Assembly: GCA_905221605.1 (NCBI GenBank)
Contig: CAJNDS010000646.1
Location: 77,001-141,000, forward strand
Origin: Symbiodinium natans
Lineage: Eukaryota; Sar; Dinophyceae; Suessiales; Symbiodiniaceae
Length of the DNA: 64,000 nucleotides
Direction of reading: 5' to 3'
Below, one piece after another: positions 41,901-52,378 of this stretch (positions within the stretch are counted from its first letter, which is position 1; every line of letters begins with the position of its first letter). A model generated the notes under the pieces. That model was given only the letters and a program-made list of their open reading frames with translations. It was not told the origin of the DNA and ran no database searches. Both the position numbers and the translations under genes were made by a program.

Positions 41901-43870
41901 CGTCCTTCCGCCCTAAGAAGCCCGAAGTCCCTGAAGCCCCTTGACTCCCTAAACCCCCTAAACCCCCTAAACTCCCTAAACTCCCTAAACTCCCTAAACT
42001 CCCTGCCTAATCTCTTCCTAAACTCCCCAAGCCCCCTGGTCACGAGCCCTCTGCGCACTCGGCAGCTCCGGCGGCTGCCGCGGCCCGGGCGTGTTGGGGC
42101 GCCTTGGACTCAGAAGGGCTTCAGGGGCAGGTTTCTTTCGGGTTTAGGGTTTAGGGTTTAGGGGGTTTGTCTTTTGGGCGACTGTTAGGGCCACTTCAGG
42201 ATGCTTCGGGTGGCGATTTCGGCCTGGGGGTTTAGATTTTTGGGGCTTTAGGGGGTTGAGAGGGCTCGCTTTGGCAGACCCGCTGAGAACGCCGCCAGCT
42301 GCAGCATCAAGGCACAGCACCTGCTCTCAACGCGTGGCCCATTAGAGGCATACCCAGGGCCATGAGTCCAATATTAGAGATGTAGATGGACTGGTGCCCT
42401 GCGCACCTCTTAGCTTCATTGTGATTAAGGCAATGCGGCCAAGTCACTCTTGGGCCACCTCCGGGATATGGGTGCCTTGCTTCCAAGCCTCGGTTCACAC
42501 AGGTTCCATGCAGTGACAGGGAACACATGATGCAGTGCTCAATTTGTAATGACTTGCTACTTGTGGACATGTGGATGTGCACCTCCACAGCTAGGCGGAA
42601 GCCATCGCTGGCCCGCAACCGTTCCAAGGCCTGCACAGGCACGATTCAGAGGGGAGTCTGTGTGTTCTTTCCCCCCCCCATCCCCCCCATGTGAGCTGCG
42701 CCATGCTGTGCGGGCCTCGGGTCTGGAGACCAGCAGGCGCACGGCCTGTAAGACAAAGGGCAGAAAAGAAAGGGGAGAGACGGGGAGGGAGACTGCCTGA
42801 AGGAGGCTGGATGAAGCTGTGGAGCGCCTGACCATACGTGGCACTGTTCAGCACCGTCTCTTACACCGTGTAGACTACACGCCTGCAGGGCTCCTTGCCG
42901 CCAACACCATGGCCGATGGCCTCTCGGGTTTGGGATTCGAAGTTCACAGAGAACGGTTGGAGGTGAGATCTGGAAGTGGGCACCGGGGTGCCGGCGCGCA
43001 GCAGCTGCTGCGCGTCCAGCTGCCTAGGCTGCTGCGAATGCGAGCTGCGCGAGGCCCCACGGGGAGGCAAGGAGACTGACGCGTCGGGCGTTTGTCGTGA
43101 GACAGCGGCACCAAGTACAGTCACGAGCCGCGAGGACACCCAATCGCTGACACACGAAACGTGACAAGAAGCTTGCTACTTACTTGCTTGTTCAACCGAT
43201 CTGTTCAGCCGATCTGGGGCATCACGGAGCTAGTCAGCCACATCATTCAGGAAACATGCGCACCAGGTGTGCGTCTGAAATCTGTAGTTGCCGAGCATCT
43301 CAGAGAGTAGAAAAGTGCCTAAACTTTGGGCCTAGACCAGTCTGCCTGGGACCGGGTGTGATGATTCTGCCAGGGTGGACAAATTTCAGGGTGGCTCTCA
43401 GAAGCTCGTCGCGGGCACGGCCTGTCGAACCTACCGTGGATCCGGCAGGCCGTGCTCAGAAACATGCCCTGCCCAGACTCATCCAGCTTCGGCACTTGTG
43501 ACCTGCTTTTCGCAGTACTTCTGACGCATTAGGTTCCGACCCTCTTGATTGGATCACGAGAGCACGCTGCGATCTGTGCAACAGTGGTCCAGCCTTGTTT
43601 GCAAGGACGGCGTCTGTGCAGCTGCGCGGAGGTGCGCCTTCATTCGTCCTGAAGCTTCACAATCCCCAGCAATACCCATAGATCGCCTCAAGAGATCCTG
43701 CTGCCGCCCTCTCAGCGCCTCTCAGCTTGTCGTTGTCCTACTCTCGAGCTCGGTCCTCCGGATCTTCGACCAGGTCCAGGACCGCACGCCTCGCAAAAGG
43801 AAGAAAGCCCAAGGCGCAGGGAGGAAGACGTTGCTGCTTTTGCCATGCAGAAGAGCCCCTGGCCGCGTCG
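38962..43870. other. No gene firmly resolved; C-rich minisatellite and weak exon candidates
   Basis: The sirtuin 5' exon should lie just above 38961. 42880-43050 minus reads a coding-looking stretch (QLDAQQLLRAGTP, FESQTREAIGHG) of unknown identity. 41940-42003 holds (CTCCCTAAA)n, and short TTTAGGG runs lie at 41430-41452 and 42139-42161. Nothing else recognisable. Confidence 0.4.
40216..40360 (+). repeat. C-rich minisatellite (CCCCTCCCCCCA)n
   Basis: Around ten units of CCCCTCCCCCCAC-like sequence, 12-13 bases each, with occasional T or A changes. Confidence 0.9.
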
Positions 43871-44193
43871 TCATGTTCTTCTGGACCTTGGAATGCAGAC
43901 ATCATCAGAAGATATCAGAAGCATGCTACGCGTGGGCCCTGCGAGTTCGACGGGCATTTTGCCACGTTGCTGGCAAGTGGCCAGGGTGTGGTATGGCACC
44001 GGCTTGAACTTCTTGGTGCCCAGGGTATGGCAAGCCGCGCTCGGACCTTGGCACATCTCGGCACACGCAGAGGATTAGTCGGATTAGGGAGACCTGAGAG
44101 AAGTGATTGGAAGATTTTGCGCGCCAAGACACCGCTGGCGGCTGCGGCGATAGCCAGCACAAGGAGGAGGACACTGCGCAGAGCAAACCACAT
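43871..44193 (-). CDS. Small secreted or organelle-targeted protein (two exons)
   Basis: Exon 1, 44193-44094, begins MWFALRSVLLLVLAIAAAA, a clear signal peptide or signal anchor. A 47-bp GT-AG intron (44047-44093, phase 1) leads to exon 2, 44046-43871, ending at a stop, for 91 residues in total. Exon 2 reads TLGTKKFKPVPYHTLATC and later LISSDD. An AG nine bases before the ATG (CACTCTGAG) could accept the spliced leader. No family recognised; more exons may replace the end of exon 2. Confidence 0.5.
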
Positions 44194-44726
44194 TCCAAGG
44201 GCCTCAGAGTGGTGTTTAGTGGAATCCACGAACACAAGACGTGCTGAGAGGATGCTCTTGGAACTTGGAAAGTGCTTGGCAACTGGCTTCTCGAGAAGGT
44301 CGCTCACGCAGAAAATGAATTTGAGGCTCGGTAGAACGCGTAGGCCTGCGATGGCCTTTAATTCGTGGCTTTGAAATGGTAGATCTTGGGCCAGAAGCGT
44401 GCTGAGGGGCACAGCGGGTGGACAACAGGCGCAACAACGCAGGAGGTATTACGCCGAGGCCGGAGGCCTGAGGCATGTAGATCCTAGGGAACCTTGGCTA
44501 CCCAACCCCTTGCCTTGGTTGAAAAAAAGGGTACCCCCCGTCACCAACCGGTGTCCAGCAGAGGACGGTGCGCCCGGATGCATGGGGGGCATTTTGGGCC
44601 GGCCACAGGGGGCATTTGTAAGAAAGCAACAAAAAGAAATGTTTTCCCCCGCTTGCCCCCCCGCACCCTTCCCAAGATTCGGACTAACCAACGAAAGATT
44701 AAAACGAGACTGACCATGCCCTCGCC

Positions 44727-44754
44727 GAGGCGGCCTCGCGCTAGCGGCAAGATC
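44727..44754 (+). repeat. Copy of a short dispersed element also found at 11467-11495
   Basis: Both places read GCCGAGGCGGC, then TCGCG, TAGCGG and AAGAT with few changes. The GC-rich core is partly self-complementary. Two copies only in this window. Confidence 0.5.
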
Positions 44755-44936
44755 CTTCGCTGAGAAGCCCGAAAAAATCCAGATCCATACTGCAGAAGTT
44801 AAAGTGAGTAAAGAAACAAAGTAAAGGTCTTCAGGCACCCGGGCTTCTGAGCTTCTGCCACCGCTGCCCGTCGACAGCTTTCCTGCCACACACCCCTGGA
44901 GAGGCAAAAGTTGGGAGTGTCAGCTGCAAAGAACCC

Positions 44937-45016
44937 AAACTCCTTTCAACTCCTTTCAACTCCTTTCAACTCCTTACAACTGCTTACAACTCCTTTCAAC
45001 TCCTTTCAACTCCTAA
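44937..45016 (+). repeat. 10-bp tandem repeat (AACTCCTTTC)n
   Basis: About eight copies of AACTCCTTTC, two of them changed (TTAC for TTTC). Confidence 0.95.
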
Positions 45017-47479
45017 ACCCGAAACCCTAACCCCTAAACGCCCTAAAGCCTGGACCTTTCAACCCCCCTGTCTTCTCAACCCTTTCAACACCAGTGCGGC
45101 CTCCGGGTGCCGCAGCACAGAGGCGAACATGGCCTCTCTCTTTGCAGGAAGCACTCTGAGAGAGTAGCAACTGAGAGGCTCGGAGAGAGACTCTTATTGC
45201 AGCGATCTCAGCCATTGGAGATGGGAACTTTCGGGACTGTTAGCTTTCGTGGGGCTTTGAGAGGTTTAGGGTTTAGAGGCAGAGAGAACGAAATTTGCCT
45301 GGAGTGTACGTGTTGTGCTCCGTGCTCTGTGGCTTCAGTGCCCGGCGCATGCGCCCGCAGAGCTCGAGGACCGGAGCGCGGCCTGCGAGGCCTCGGCGCA
45401 GGACGAAGGAGAAAAAGCGCGCGCAAGCGCGCGCCCACGCGCAGAGACACACACAAATGCATGCACGTGTCCACAAAGTCTATGTGTACACCATGCATCG
45501 TATGCAAACAACCAAAAACTCACAATTACATATCTTTAACTATATTCCATGTTATATATATATATATTGACATTTATAGCTAGGATATAGCACCGAAACC
45601 CAGCCAGCCAGCCCCCAACGCGGCCACGCGAGAGATGACAAGCACCGGGCGCGGGCAATTGCTTGGCCGAAGCAGCTGACTGCCTGAGCGGGTGAAGTAT
45701 ACCATTCAAGGCAGCATGGAAGCCAGCTTACAAGCCCTTCCCAGCCTCCACGCAGAGGTCAGCATCCATTCCTTCGAAGGCACAGCCGCAGAGAAACGCC
45801 ACCTGGCCAAGGAAGGGCGCTCGGACCACACGCTCCCCCCCCCCTCCCCCCCCCTGCAGTGCATCTCTCGCCTCCTCCAGTCCTGCAGCACCTCAGACTG
45901 AAGTGGCACCGAAGTGGCACTAGATCCTAAGCCATATGTTGAGCGCCTTACTACCTCACACTGGGGCAGGTACCCACGGGTCTTGAAGATAAGAGCTGCT
46001 TCAGCTTGGCCCTGCAGTCCTGCAAGTTTCACGGGGTGCATGGCGTTGCCCACGTCCAGGTGTTCATGAATCCCCGTCCTCAAGGGTTTTGACAACCTCG
46101 GGGTTGACCGGGCAGTGCCAACACAGAAACACAAACATGGCCGCCTGGCAACCTGTAACGCACTCCGAAAAGGCCATCAAGGTATGTCAAGGCAGATCAA
46201 GCAGCATCCTTGGCTTCGGGCAGCTTCGCCCGTTTGCGCCGGCACCTGCACCTCCTTTGGCGTCCGCGGGACGCGCACAGGCAATGCCTGGCGTTGGCTT
46301 CGGTTTTCGGATCACGTTGCAAGCCGGAGTTTGAACCCTGGTATACTGCATGTGCCCTACCAACACATGATCCGACCTGCTTCGCCCTCTCTCTGGAGAT
46401 CTGTCGCATCCTTATTCCTCAGTGGTCCAGCTGGTCCGATGGTCTGGGAGCTGGTGTGGGGTTGTCACAGGCTGTCCTGGGCACTTTGGGAGACCTAAGG
46501 CCAAGGGAGCTACAGAGTCGGAAGCAACATCTGGGACTGGGCAAACATTGAGCAAGCATTGGTGGGAGGAATACGTCCAGGCCCAGCTGGATGATGCGGC
46601 ATGTCATGGCGCCTGAATCCCAGAAGGCAGAGAACCTCGGCGAAGCGCCAACCTGCCTACCAACATCCTTTTGGCTCCCAGCTCGTCACTGCAGCAAAGA
46701 GGTCTTCGCCCTGCCAAGGAGCCACCGCAAGAAGCAACGGTCGGGAGCCGGCTGAAGCATTAAATTTGGCAAACGGCTAAAGCCAGACAGAGTAAAAGAC
46801 GATAACGGAGCCGGGTTAACGTGAAAGCAGGCGAAGCTGTGCTAGTCAGCTGCTAGTCAACGTTAGTCAATGTGAGCTTGGGCTCACTTCAGCAGGGCTG
46901 TTCACCATCACCCTGCCCCACAGAAGAAAAGTTAACCTCATCTGCATCCACAAGCCTACTGCTGTCGATGATTCTACGAGTAGTTCAGTGGTTGTGGGTT
47001 TCAGGGTTGAGGTGCGCCTTGCGATCACGGCTTGTCAGGACAAGTCCCAGCCCTACCTGGCGAGGAAGCAAAAAGGCATGAGAGACAGACTCTTGCGCAT
47101 CCAATCCACTCCAGTCATCCAGTCGAGCTGAGTTTTGTTCGTTTGGCTGGCCGCGTCTTTCACTATGTCGGAATGCCCGCGGGGCGCCTCGGTTTACACC
47201 TGATGGTCAGGTGCTGTTCATTCAGCACAGTTGCAACTGCAGGCCTCTTGGCAGGTAACATAAAAAGGAACTTGCATCTCACTGCGTGAGGCCTAGTGGC
47301 TCACGAGTGACTCAGAACACAGCACCTGCAGTCCCAATATCAGGGAAGCACGTGGCTTGAATTGCCCAGTGGCGTGGGATTGCATCTGGTTCCGAAAAGA
47401 GTTTGGCAAAATCTTCACCTGGGCGGTGGCGTCTTCAAGCCAGCTCGGGTTTTTTCTGATGTGCCTCTGATCTGAGGCA
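45017..47479. other. No gene resolved
   Basis: Contains a (TA)n run at 45554-45568 and C-runs near 45835-45855. A tRNA-like B-box fragment on the minus strand near 46325-46373 lacks an anticodon arm. No convincing exon found. Confidence 0.4.
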
Positions 47480-47764
47480 TCACTCGAGCTTGTACTGGCA
47501 AATCTTCTTGCACCGGAGCAGCTGCTCATTGCACAGCATCTTCCCGGCCACCGCGGCACCCGCACTTCCAGCCGCGGTCCAGGCGCCCACAAACACGCCA
47601 CCCGTCGCCAGATCCATCCCGGCGCCCAGCACGCCTCCGACCAGGGCAGACTTCGCCACTTTGTCGGCGCACTTCCCAAACTCCTCGGGGTGCACGGAGG
47701 TGCCCAGGCACTCCTTCACGCACTCCAGGCTGCGCTCCGCCAACATCGAGAGCAACAAGGAACC
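47480..47764 (-). CDS. Cysteine-rich protein with a glycine-rich hydrophobic segment, terminal exon
   Basis: Starting at an AG-before-G site (47765-47766), an open frame of 94 codons runs to TGA at 47482-47480. It has paired cysteines at both ends (CVKECLG and LLRCKKIC) around a long Gly/Ala-rich hydrophobic region (ALVGGVLGAGMDLATGG, GAWTAAGSAGAAVAG) with small-residue spacing like a glycine zipper. Composition and codon regularity make coding likely. No in-frame ATG precedes it, so it is probably the last exon of a longer gene. Family unknown; insertion in a membrane is inferred from hydrophobicity only. Confidence 0.55.
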   Translation of the reverse strand, partial: GSLLLSMLAERSLECVKECLGTSVHPEEFGKCADKVAKSALVGGVLGAGMDLATGGVFVGAWTAAGSAGAAVAGKMLCNEQLLRCKKICQYKLE

Positions 47765-48746
47765 CTTCTCTAAGGGTCGGGGGGCCTATGAAGCCGACAC
47801 AGCTGCATCCATCAATGTGGCTTGGAATGATGAGGCCCCGCAACTCGCAATGATGCCGCGTGCGACACTCCTGTCGGTGCGAAGAAGAGCAGGAGAGAGG
47901 GAACGCCCAACAAAGTGGCGCTGCACGGGCTGTACGTCCCAGAAACGAGTCTCCCTTGCCGCGTGGAAACGGCGCTCACCATAAACGACGCACGACAATA
48001 AACCATAAACCGTCCAGCTCATTTGCTGTCTGGAATCGTGCAAATACTTGTGAAGGTTTCGGAATGAAGGAAGCACCAGACGAACTAGCAACAGCAGCGG
48101 CCACTGAAGGCCGCTGCAGAACTTGTTTCCCATATGTGTTTTCTTGCTGTCGGGTTCAGCATGCGCAGAATCATGTCGTAGGGTGTGGACAAGTGTTGCT
48201 CCCAAAATCATTGCAACATTGGAAACATTACATTCCATTTAAGCATCGCATCTAGGGCGGGGAGAAGGAGGGGCAGGGAGGGAGAGCGAGCAAGTGAGAG
48301 AAGCAAGCTGCCTTTTTCCAGTCACTGAGGATGCTAGTCAGAAGTCGCACGCCGTTGCCGTTGTTCACGGGCCAATGACGAGGACGAGGGTGGCGAGGTT
48401 TCCGATGTTGCTCTCAGTGTCGAAGTCCGAAGAAGGCCTCCATCTTGATGCAGGAAGTTGATGAACCATCAAGGGTCGGAGGCCGCCACGCTGCTCTCAT
48501 GACAATGCAACTGAGAAGTCAAGCCTTCAGAGGAGCTTCACGCGAACTTCAACTTGCTTTCAAGAGCTGTATGCAGGCGATGGCCGCACGGGTCACGGCT
48601 GTTAGAGGAAGGCTGCACTCTGGAATCTCTGCCAGGGGACAGAACCTCAGAACAGCTAGCGAGTGGACTTGTTGTGACACACGCCACGCGCTATGACAAG
48701 AACGATGAATCTATCAGGTGGCGCTGTGCCAAGTGTGTCAGGTGAC

Positions 48747-50774
48747 GTGAGGCGATCGGACTCCCAGGCTTCCTCGGCCCCCTTGGAATATGCCAGCTGC
48801 ACCTCTGCGGAGGTCAAGGATGTTCCTGAGCGCAAAGGCTGCCTTGATGCTCTCAGAGGCAACATCATGGGGCGCGGGGGGGGGGGGGGGGTGTTCAGGC
48901 TCTCTCGGTCGCGGTCCAGTCTCGTAGCAGAAACAGCACGTCGGGCTTGCCTGTCGAATCGGCCATGACGCCGATCAGCTCTGGGGCAGCAAGGCTCTCT
49001 CGTGGCACGTTCGTCTCCGCGATAACCTTCGTTGAGCGGGGGCCACAGACTGAATAGCACACTCAGCACGGACGCCTCCCACCTCGTCCACCACTGAGCC
49101 GAACAACTCACGATGCGCCCGAGCGCACGCCTCGTCCTCCAGCAGCTCGTCGAATCCAACAATTCCTGTGCAGGGGATTCTTCCGCTCCTCCAGGGTTGA
49201 CGTGCCCAGTTGGGGCTTTGTTGGTTGAATGTGTGTTGACTGTCAAAAAGGCCCTGTAAAGGCACCTTTGATGGGGGCCTTAGGCGATCGAACCATGTGC
49301 CGCGCCTGCATTTTTCGGCTCCGGGTGGCCGCTCGGCCCATTGTACCTACCAAAAGAGCTTGCAAACAATAACTTCACCAGAACCTTGTGGCGCAAGGAG
49401 CTGGGATGCCGGCAATCCAGAGTTGGTGCCCACTGCACCTCACGAGTCGCACAATTGACAAAGTGTCTCCTACTGTAGCCTCCAGAAGTTGAGGTGCGTT
49501 AACTACGCAAACCCAACCCGAAGCCCCGCTCAACACAAAACTCGTAATCGAACCCCAGTGCGTCTGCGCCAACATTCACTCCCCCCCACATGGTATGCCC
49601 CTCCCTGTGGTTCATGGTTGGGTCGAGGGGTTTCCCGAAAGCCGAAAACATCTTCTCTAAACCTCCCCAACCTCCTGAGCCTCGTGAACCCTAAACCCTA
49701 AACCCTAAACCCCAAACCCCAAACCCCAAACCCCAAACCCAAACCCCAAACCCCAGACCCCAAACCCCAAACCCAAACCCCAAACCCCAAACCCAAGCCG
49801 GGGCGCCGCTCCGGCGCAGCAGCACCGCCTGGCCGTCAGCAGTGCCGAGCACGGCCTCGCAGCCCAGGGCCTTGGAGAAGTGAGCCACCTGCTTAGGGAT
49901 CCGGGCTTTAGGGTTTAGGGTTTAGGGTTTAGGGTTTAGGGTTTAAGGATGGTTTAAGGTTTAAGGGGCCCTTTAGGCTGTTTGAGGTTCAGGGTTTCAG
50001 GGCTGAAGGGCTGTTCAGGTTGCGCGAAGGGGCTTCAGTATAGGTTGTATAGGGTGCAGGGCCCGCGGACTGTTGGATCTGCTTGGGTTTGGGCCTTGAA
50101 TCACGTGCGGTCACTAGGCTTCAATTGAACTCAATGCCACTTTAGCCCAAACATCAATCCTCGAGCAGGCTGTAAAGGAGCTTTCCGATAACTTCTTGGA
50201 AGTCGGGGCGGTTGCGTTTTGTTGTGTTGAGACCTGTTGCTGAGAGCCTGGGACCTGGGTTAGCGGGCCTTGTCTCCGAACTCACGAAGCCCATCCTCCT
50301 CGAGCTGCTTCCGCTCCACGGCGGGTCTCTGGTGAGTGCCCAGATACTCCTGGACCAGAACGGTTCAGGATGGTTTCTGGCCACAAACCCCATCGAACTG
50401 ACGAAGCGAATCCTCTAGGAATGCTTCCTTGCCCGTGGCCAAAAGCACAAGCAGTTGTAAGCAGAAGCGGTCCTTGTAGCCCGTGAGGCCAAGGTCCACT
50501 TGCAGGACTCCGTCCGACCACAGAACTTTGTCAAGCCGAAACTTGGAGCCATCGTAGATGCGCGGGTTCCTGGGCCACGTCGGTTACGGCAGAGGCGACT
50601 CCTCACGCCACTGATTCCCCACTACAGCATCGGAACTGATTCAGACTCAGGGGAACCAACGGAACCAAGTGCACTAAGTCGCTTGGCCACCGCTTCGGCC
50701 CAAATGAGCTCGATCTGGCTGTCGCTGCTGTGGGCCTCCGGCTTCGATGCACAGAGAGCATCCAGTAAGGGCTG
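48747..50774 (-). CDS. Nudix-fold protein of the NUDT22 type (UDP-sugar pyrophosphatase-like), multi-exon
   Basis: Exons: 50774-50683 (IELIWAEAVAK), 50569-50473 (YDGSKFRLDKV, LGLTGYK), 50349-50269 (EYLGTHQRP), 49888 to about 49800 (SKALGCEAVLGTADGQAVLL), 49165-49083 (AHRELFGSVVDE), 49026-48924 (VIAETNVPRESL, ELIGVMADST), 48825-48747 (TSLTSAEVQLAY). The first three and the last three join in phase; donors are GC, GA, GC in the first set and GT, GA, GT in the second. The exon carrying the GGHPEP-like loop between 49800 and 49165 was not found, and neither the start nor the last exon is resolved. The relatives hydrolyse UDP-glucose and UDP-galactose in animals. The REL-x6-E Nudix helix here spans an exon junction. 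Confidence 0.82.
49688..49797 (+). repeat. Telomere-like array CCCTAAA turning into CCCCAAA, inside the Nudix gene
   Basis: Three CCCTAAA units are followed by about a dozen CCCCAAA/CCCAAA units. It lies in the unresolved intron after exon 49888. Confidence 0.9.
49906..49948 (+). repeat. Telomere-like array (TTTAGGG)6 inside a Nudix-gene intron
   Basis: Six near-perfect TTTAGGG units within predicted intron 49889-50268, in the opposite orientation to the neighbouring CCCTAAA array, with the exon at 49888 between them. Confidence 0.9.
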
Positions 50775-52131
50775 CTGTCAGCGCTAAGTGTGGATACAAG
50801 ACCGCCGCATATCTGTCACTGAAACTGAAGAGCCGGAATCCGAAGAAGAAGGATAGCTAGATGGCTTTGGCTTTAGCAATTTGGTTACAACAAATGGCTG
50901 AGCTATTACTGAACAACCACGCAACTCATGGAAACTCTAAGACTGTGCGAAGTCCTTTCGATTGTACGCAGCGCGGAAAGAGACACGAACTTGCTCGGGC
51001 TGCAGACCGCCAGGAAAGTCCTGCCAGGGCTGCGATCAACGGCCTCGTTGGCTGCTGACATCCACATAGTTGTGTGGTGTTCAAGGCCAGTGAGAAGGAC
51101 CCTTGTCACCCGTACATCATCGCATCGCATGACCCGAAACAGTGCATCTTCCGGATGAATATACATATAAACGTACATACGCATACGTGCAAATATACAT
51201 ATACATATATATATATATATATGGGCTTACATGAGCTACTTATGGTCCCTGAAGCTTGCTGGCTTGGCCACTGCTGCTTCGGCCGACCCCCACACACACT
51301 TCCTTGGGGGAAACCAGCAGAGAGAAGGGCTCATGCTCCGCCATGGCCAGCAAGGATCGCCGCGGCTTACGGTCGCTGACAGAACTCGTTGCCATCATTC
51401 TCAGAATCTACAGGTTTGCAAACTTATCGTAACAATGTCTTGCACTTGCCAAAACAGGCTAAAGGAGTCCACAGGGCTACATGTGCTACACAATCTGTAC
51501 AATCTAAGTAACTTCCAAGGTCGCTGAGTTCGAGCTGTCGGCACTGCTTGCAACCACCATCCGCGGCAACTGCTCAAGACGGCCATGCCTGTGCCCCAGG
51601 CGCCGCGATGGGGTTGCAAACGCCCTCAGCACACAGATGCGCACCTTGCCAAGACATGGACAGACTGATTGCCACAACCCAACTTCAAGACATTTCGAAG
51701 CTGCAACCTGCAACCAACCCTGAGGGCAGCGCTTCGCAGGACACCCAGCTCCTATCGGGCCCGGAGCCTCCAAGATCAGCTCTCGAAAAATTCTGACAGC
51801 GCTCGAGTTTGATGGGCAGCCCCCGCACTTTGAATCTATGGCTGGATTCCACCTACCACACGCGTTGCGAATCAGCCCTACTCAGTACACCCGATGTTGG
51901 GGTCATGACTGCTCCATTTCTTCCGCTGTGCCTGCTCGGTTTTGCGGGGGAAAGTTCGGGGGATGTCTCAAGAGCCACCCAATAGATTCAATAGATCTCA
52001 CAAAGGACCCAAGACACCGAGCAGGCCGCTGCAGAGTCAGGAGGCCAGGGGGAAATCTGAGGCTCGCGGCTCAAACTCCGTCGCGCGCTCCGGCCGCGCC
52101 TGAGCGTGGAAGCATTGCTGAAGCATTGCTC
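50775..52131. other. No gene resolved
   Basis: Contains a (TA)n run at 51203-51221. The Nudix gene's start exon should be in this region. No conserved motif seen. Confidence 0.4.
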
Positions 52132-52378
52132 TTTAGGGTTTAGGGTTTAGGGTTTAGGGTTTAGGGTTTAGGGTTTAGGGTTTAGGGTTTAGGGTTTAGG
52201 GTTTAGGGTTTAGGGTTTAGGGTTTAGGGTTAGGGTTTAGGGTTAGGGTTTAGGTTTTGGGTTTAGGGGTTTAGGGTTTAGGGTTTAGGGTTTAGGGTTT
52301 AGGGTTTAGGGTTTAGGGTTTAGGGTTTAGGGTTTAGGGTTTAGGGTTTAGGGTTTAGGGTTTAGGGTTTAGGGTTTA
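52132..52378 (+). repeat. Long interstitial telomere-like array, about 35 x TTTAGGG
   Basis: Nearly perfect TTTAGGG for 247 bases with three damaged units (GGGTTAGGG near 52229 and 52243, TTTTGGG near 52255). Unique sequence continues on both sides, so this is not a chromosome end. Confidence 0.97.

Noticed and set aside
46325-46373. Minus-strand tRNA-like fragment with a GGTTCAAACTC box and a D-arm-like hairpin
   Set aside because: No room for an anticodon arm and no acceptor stem pairing; at best a degraded tRNA-derived repeat.
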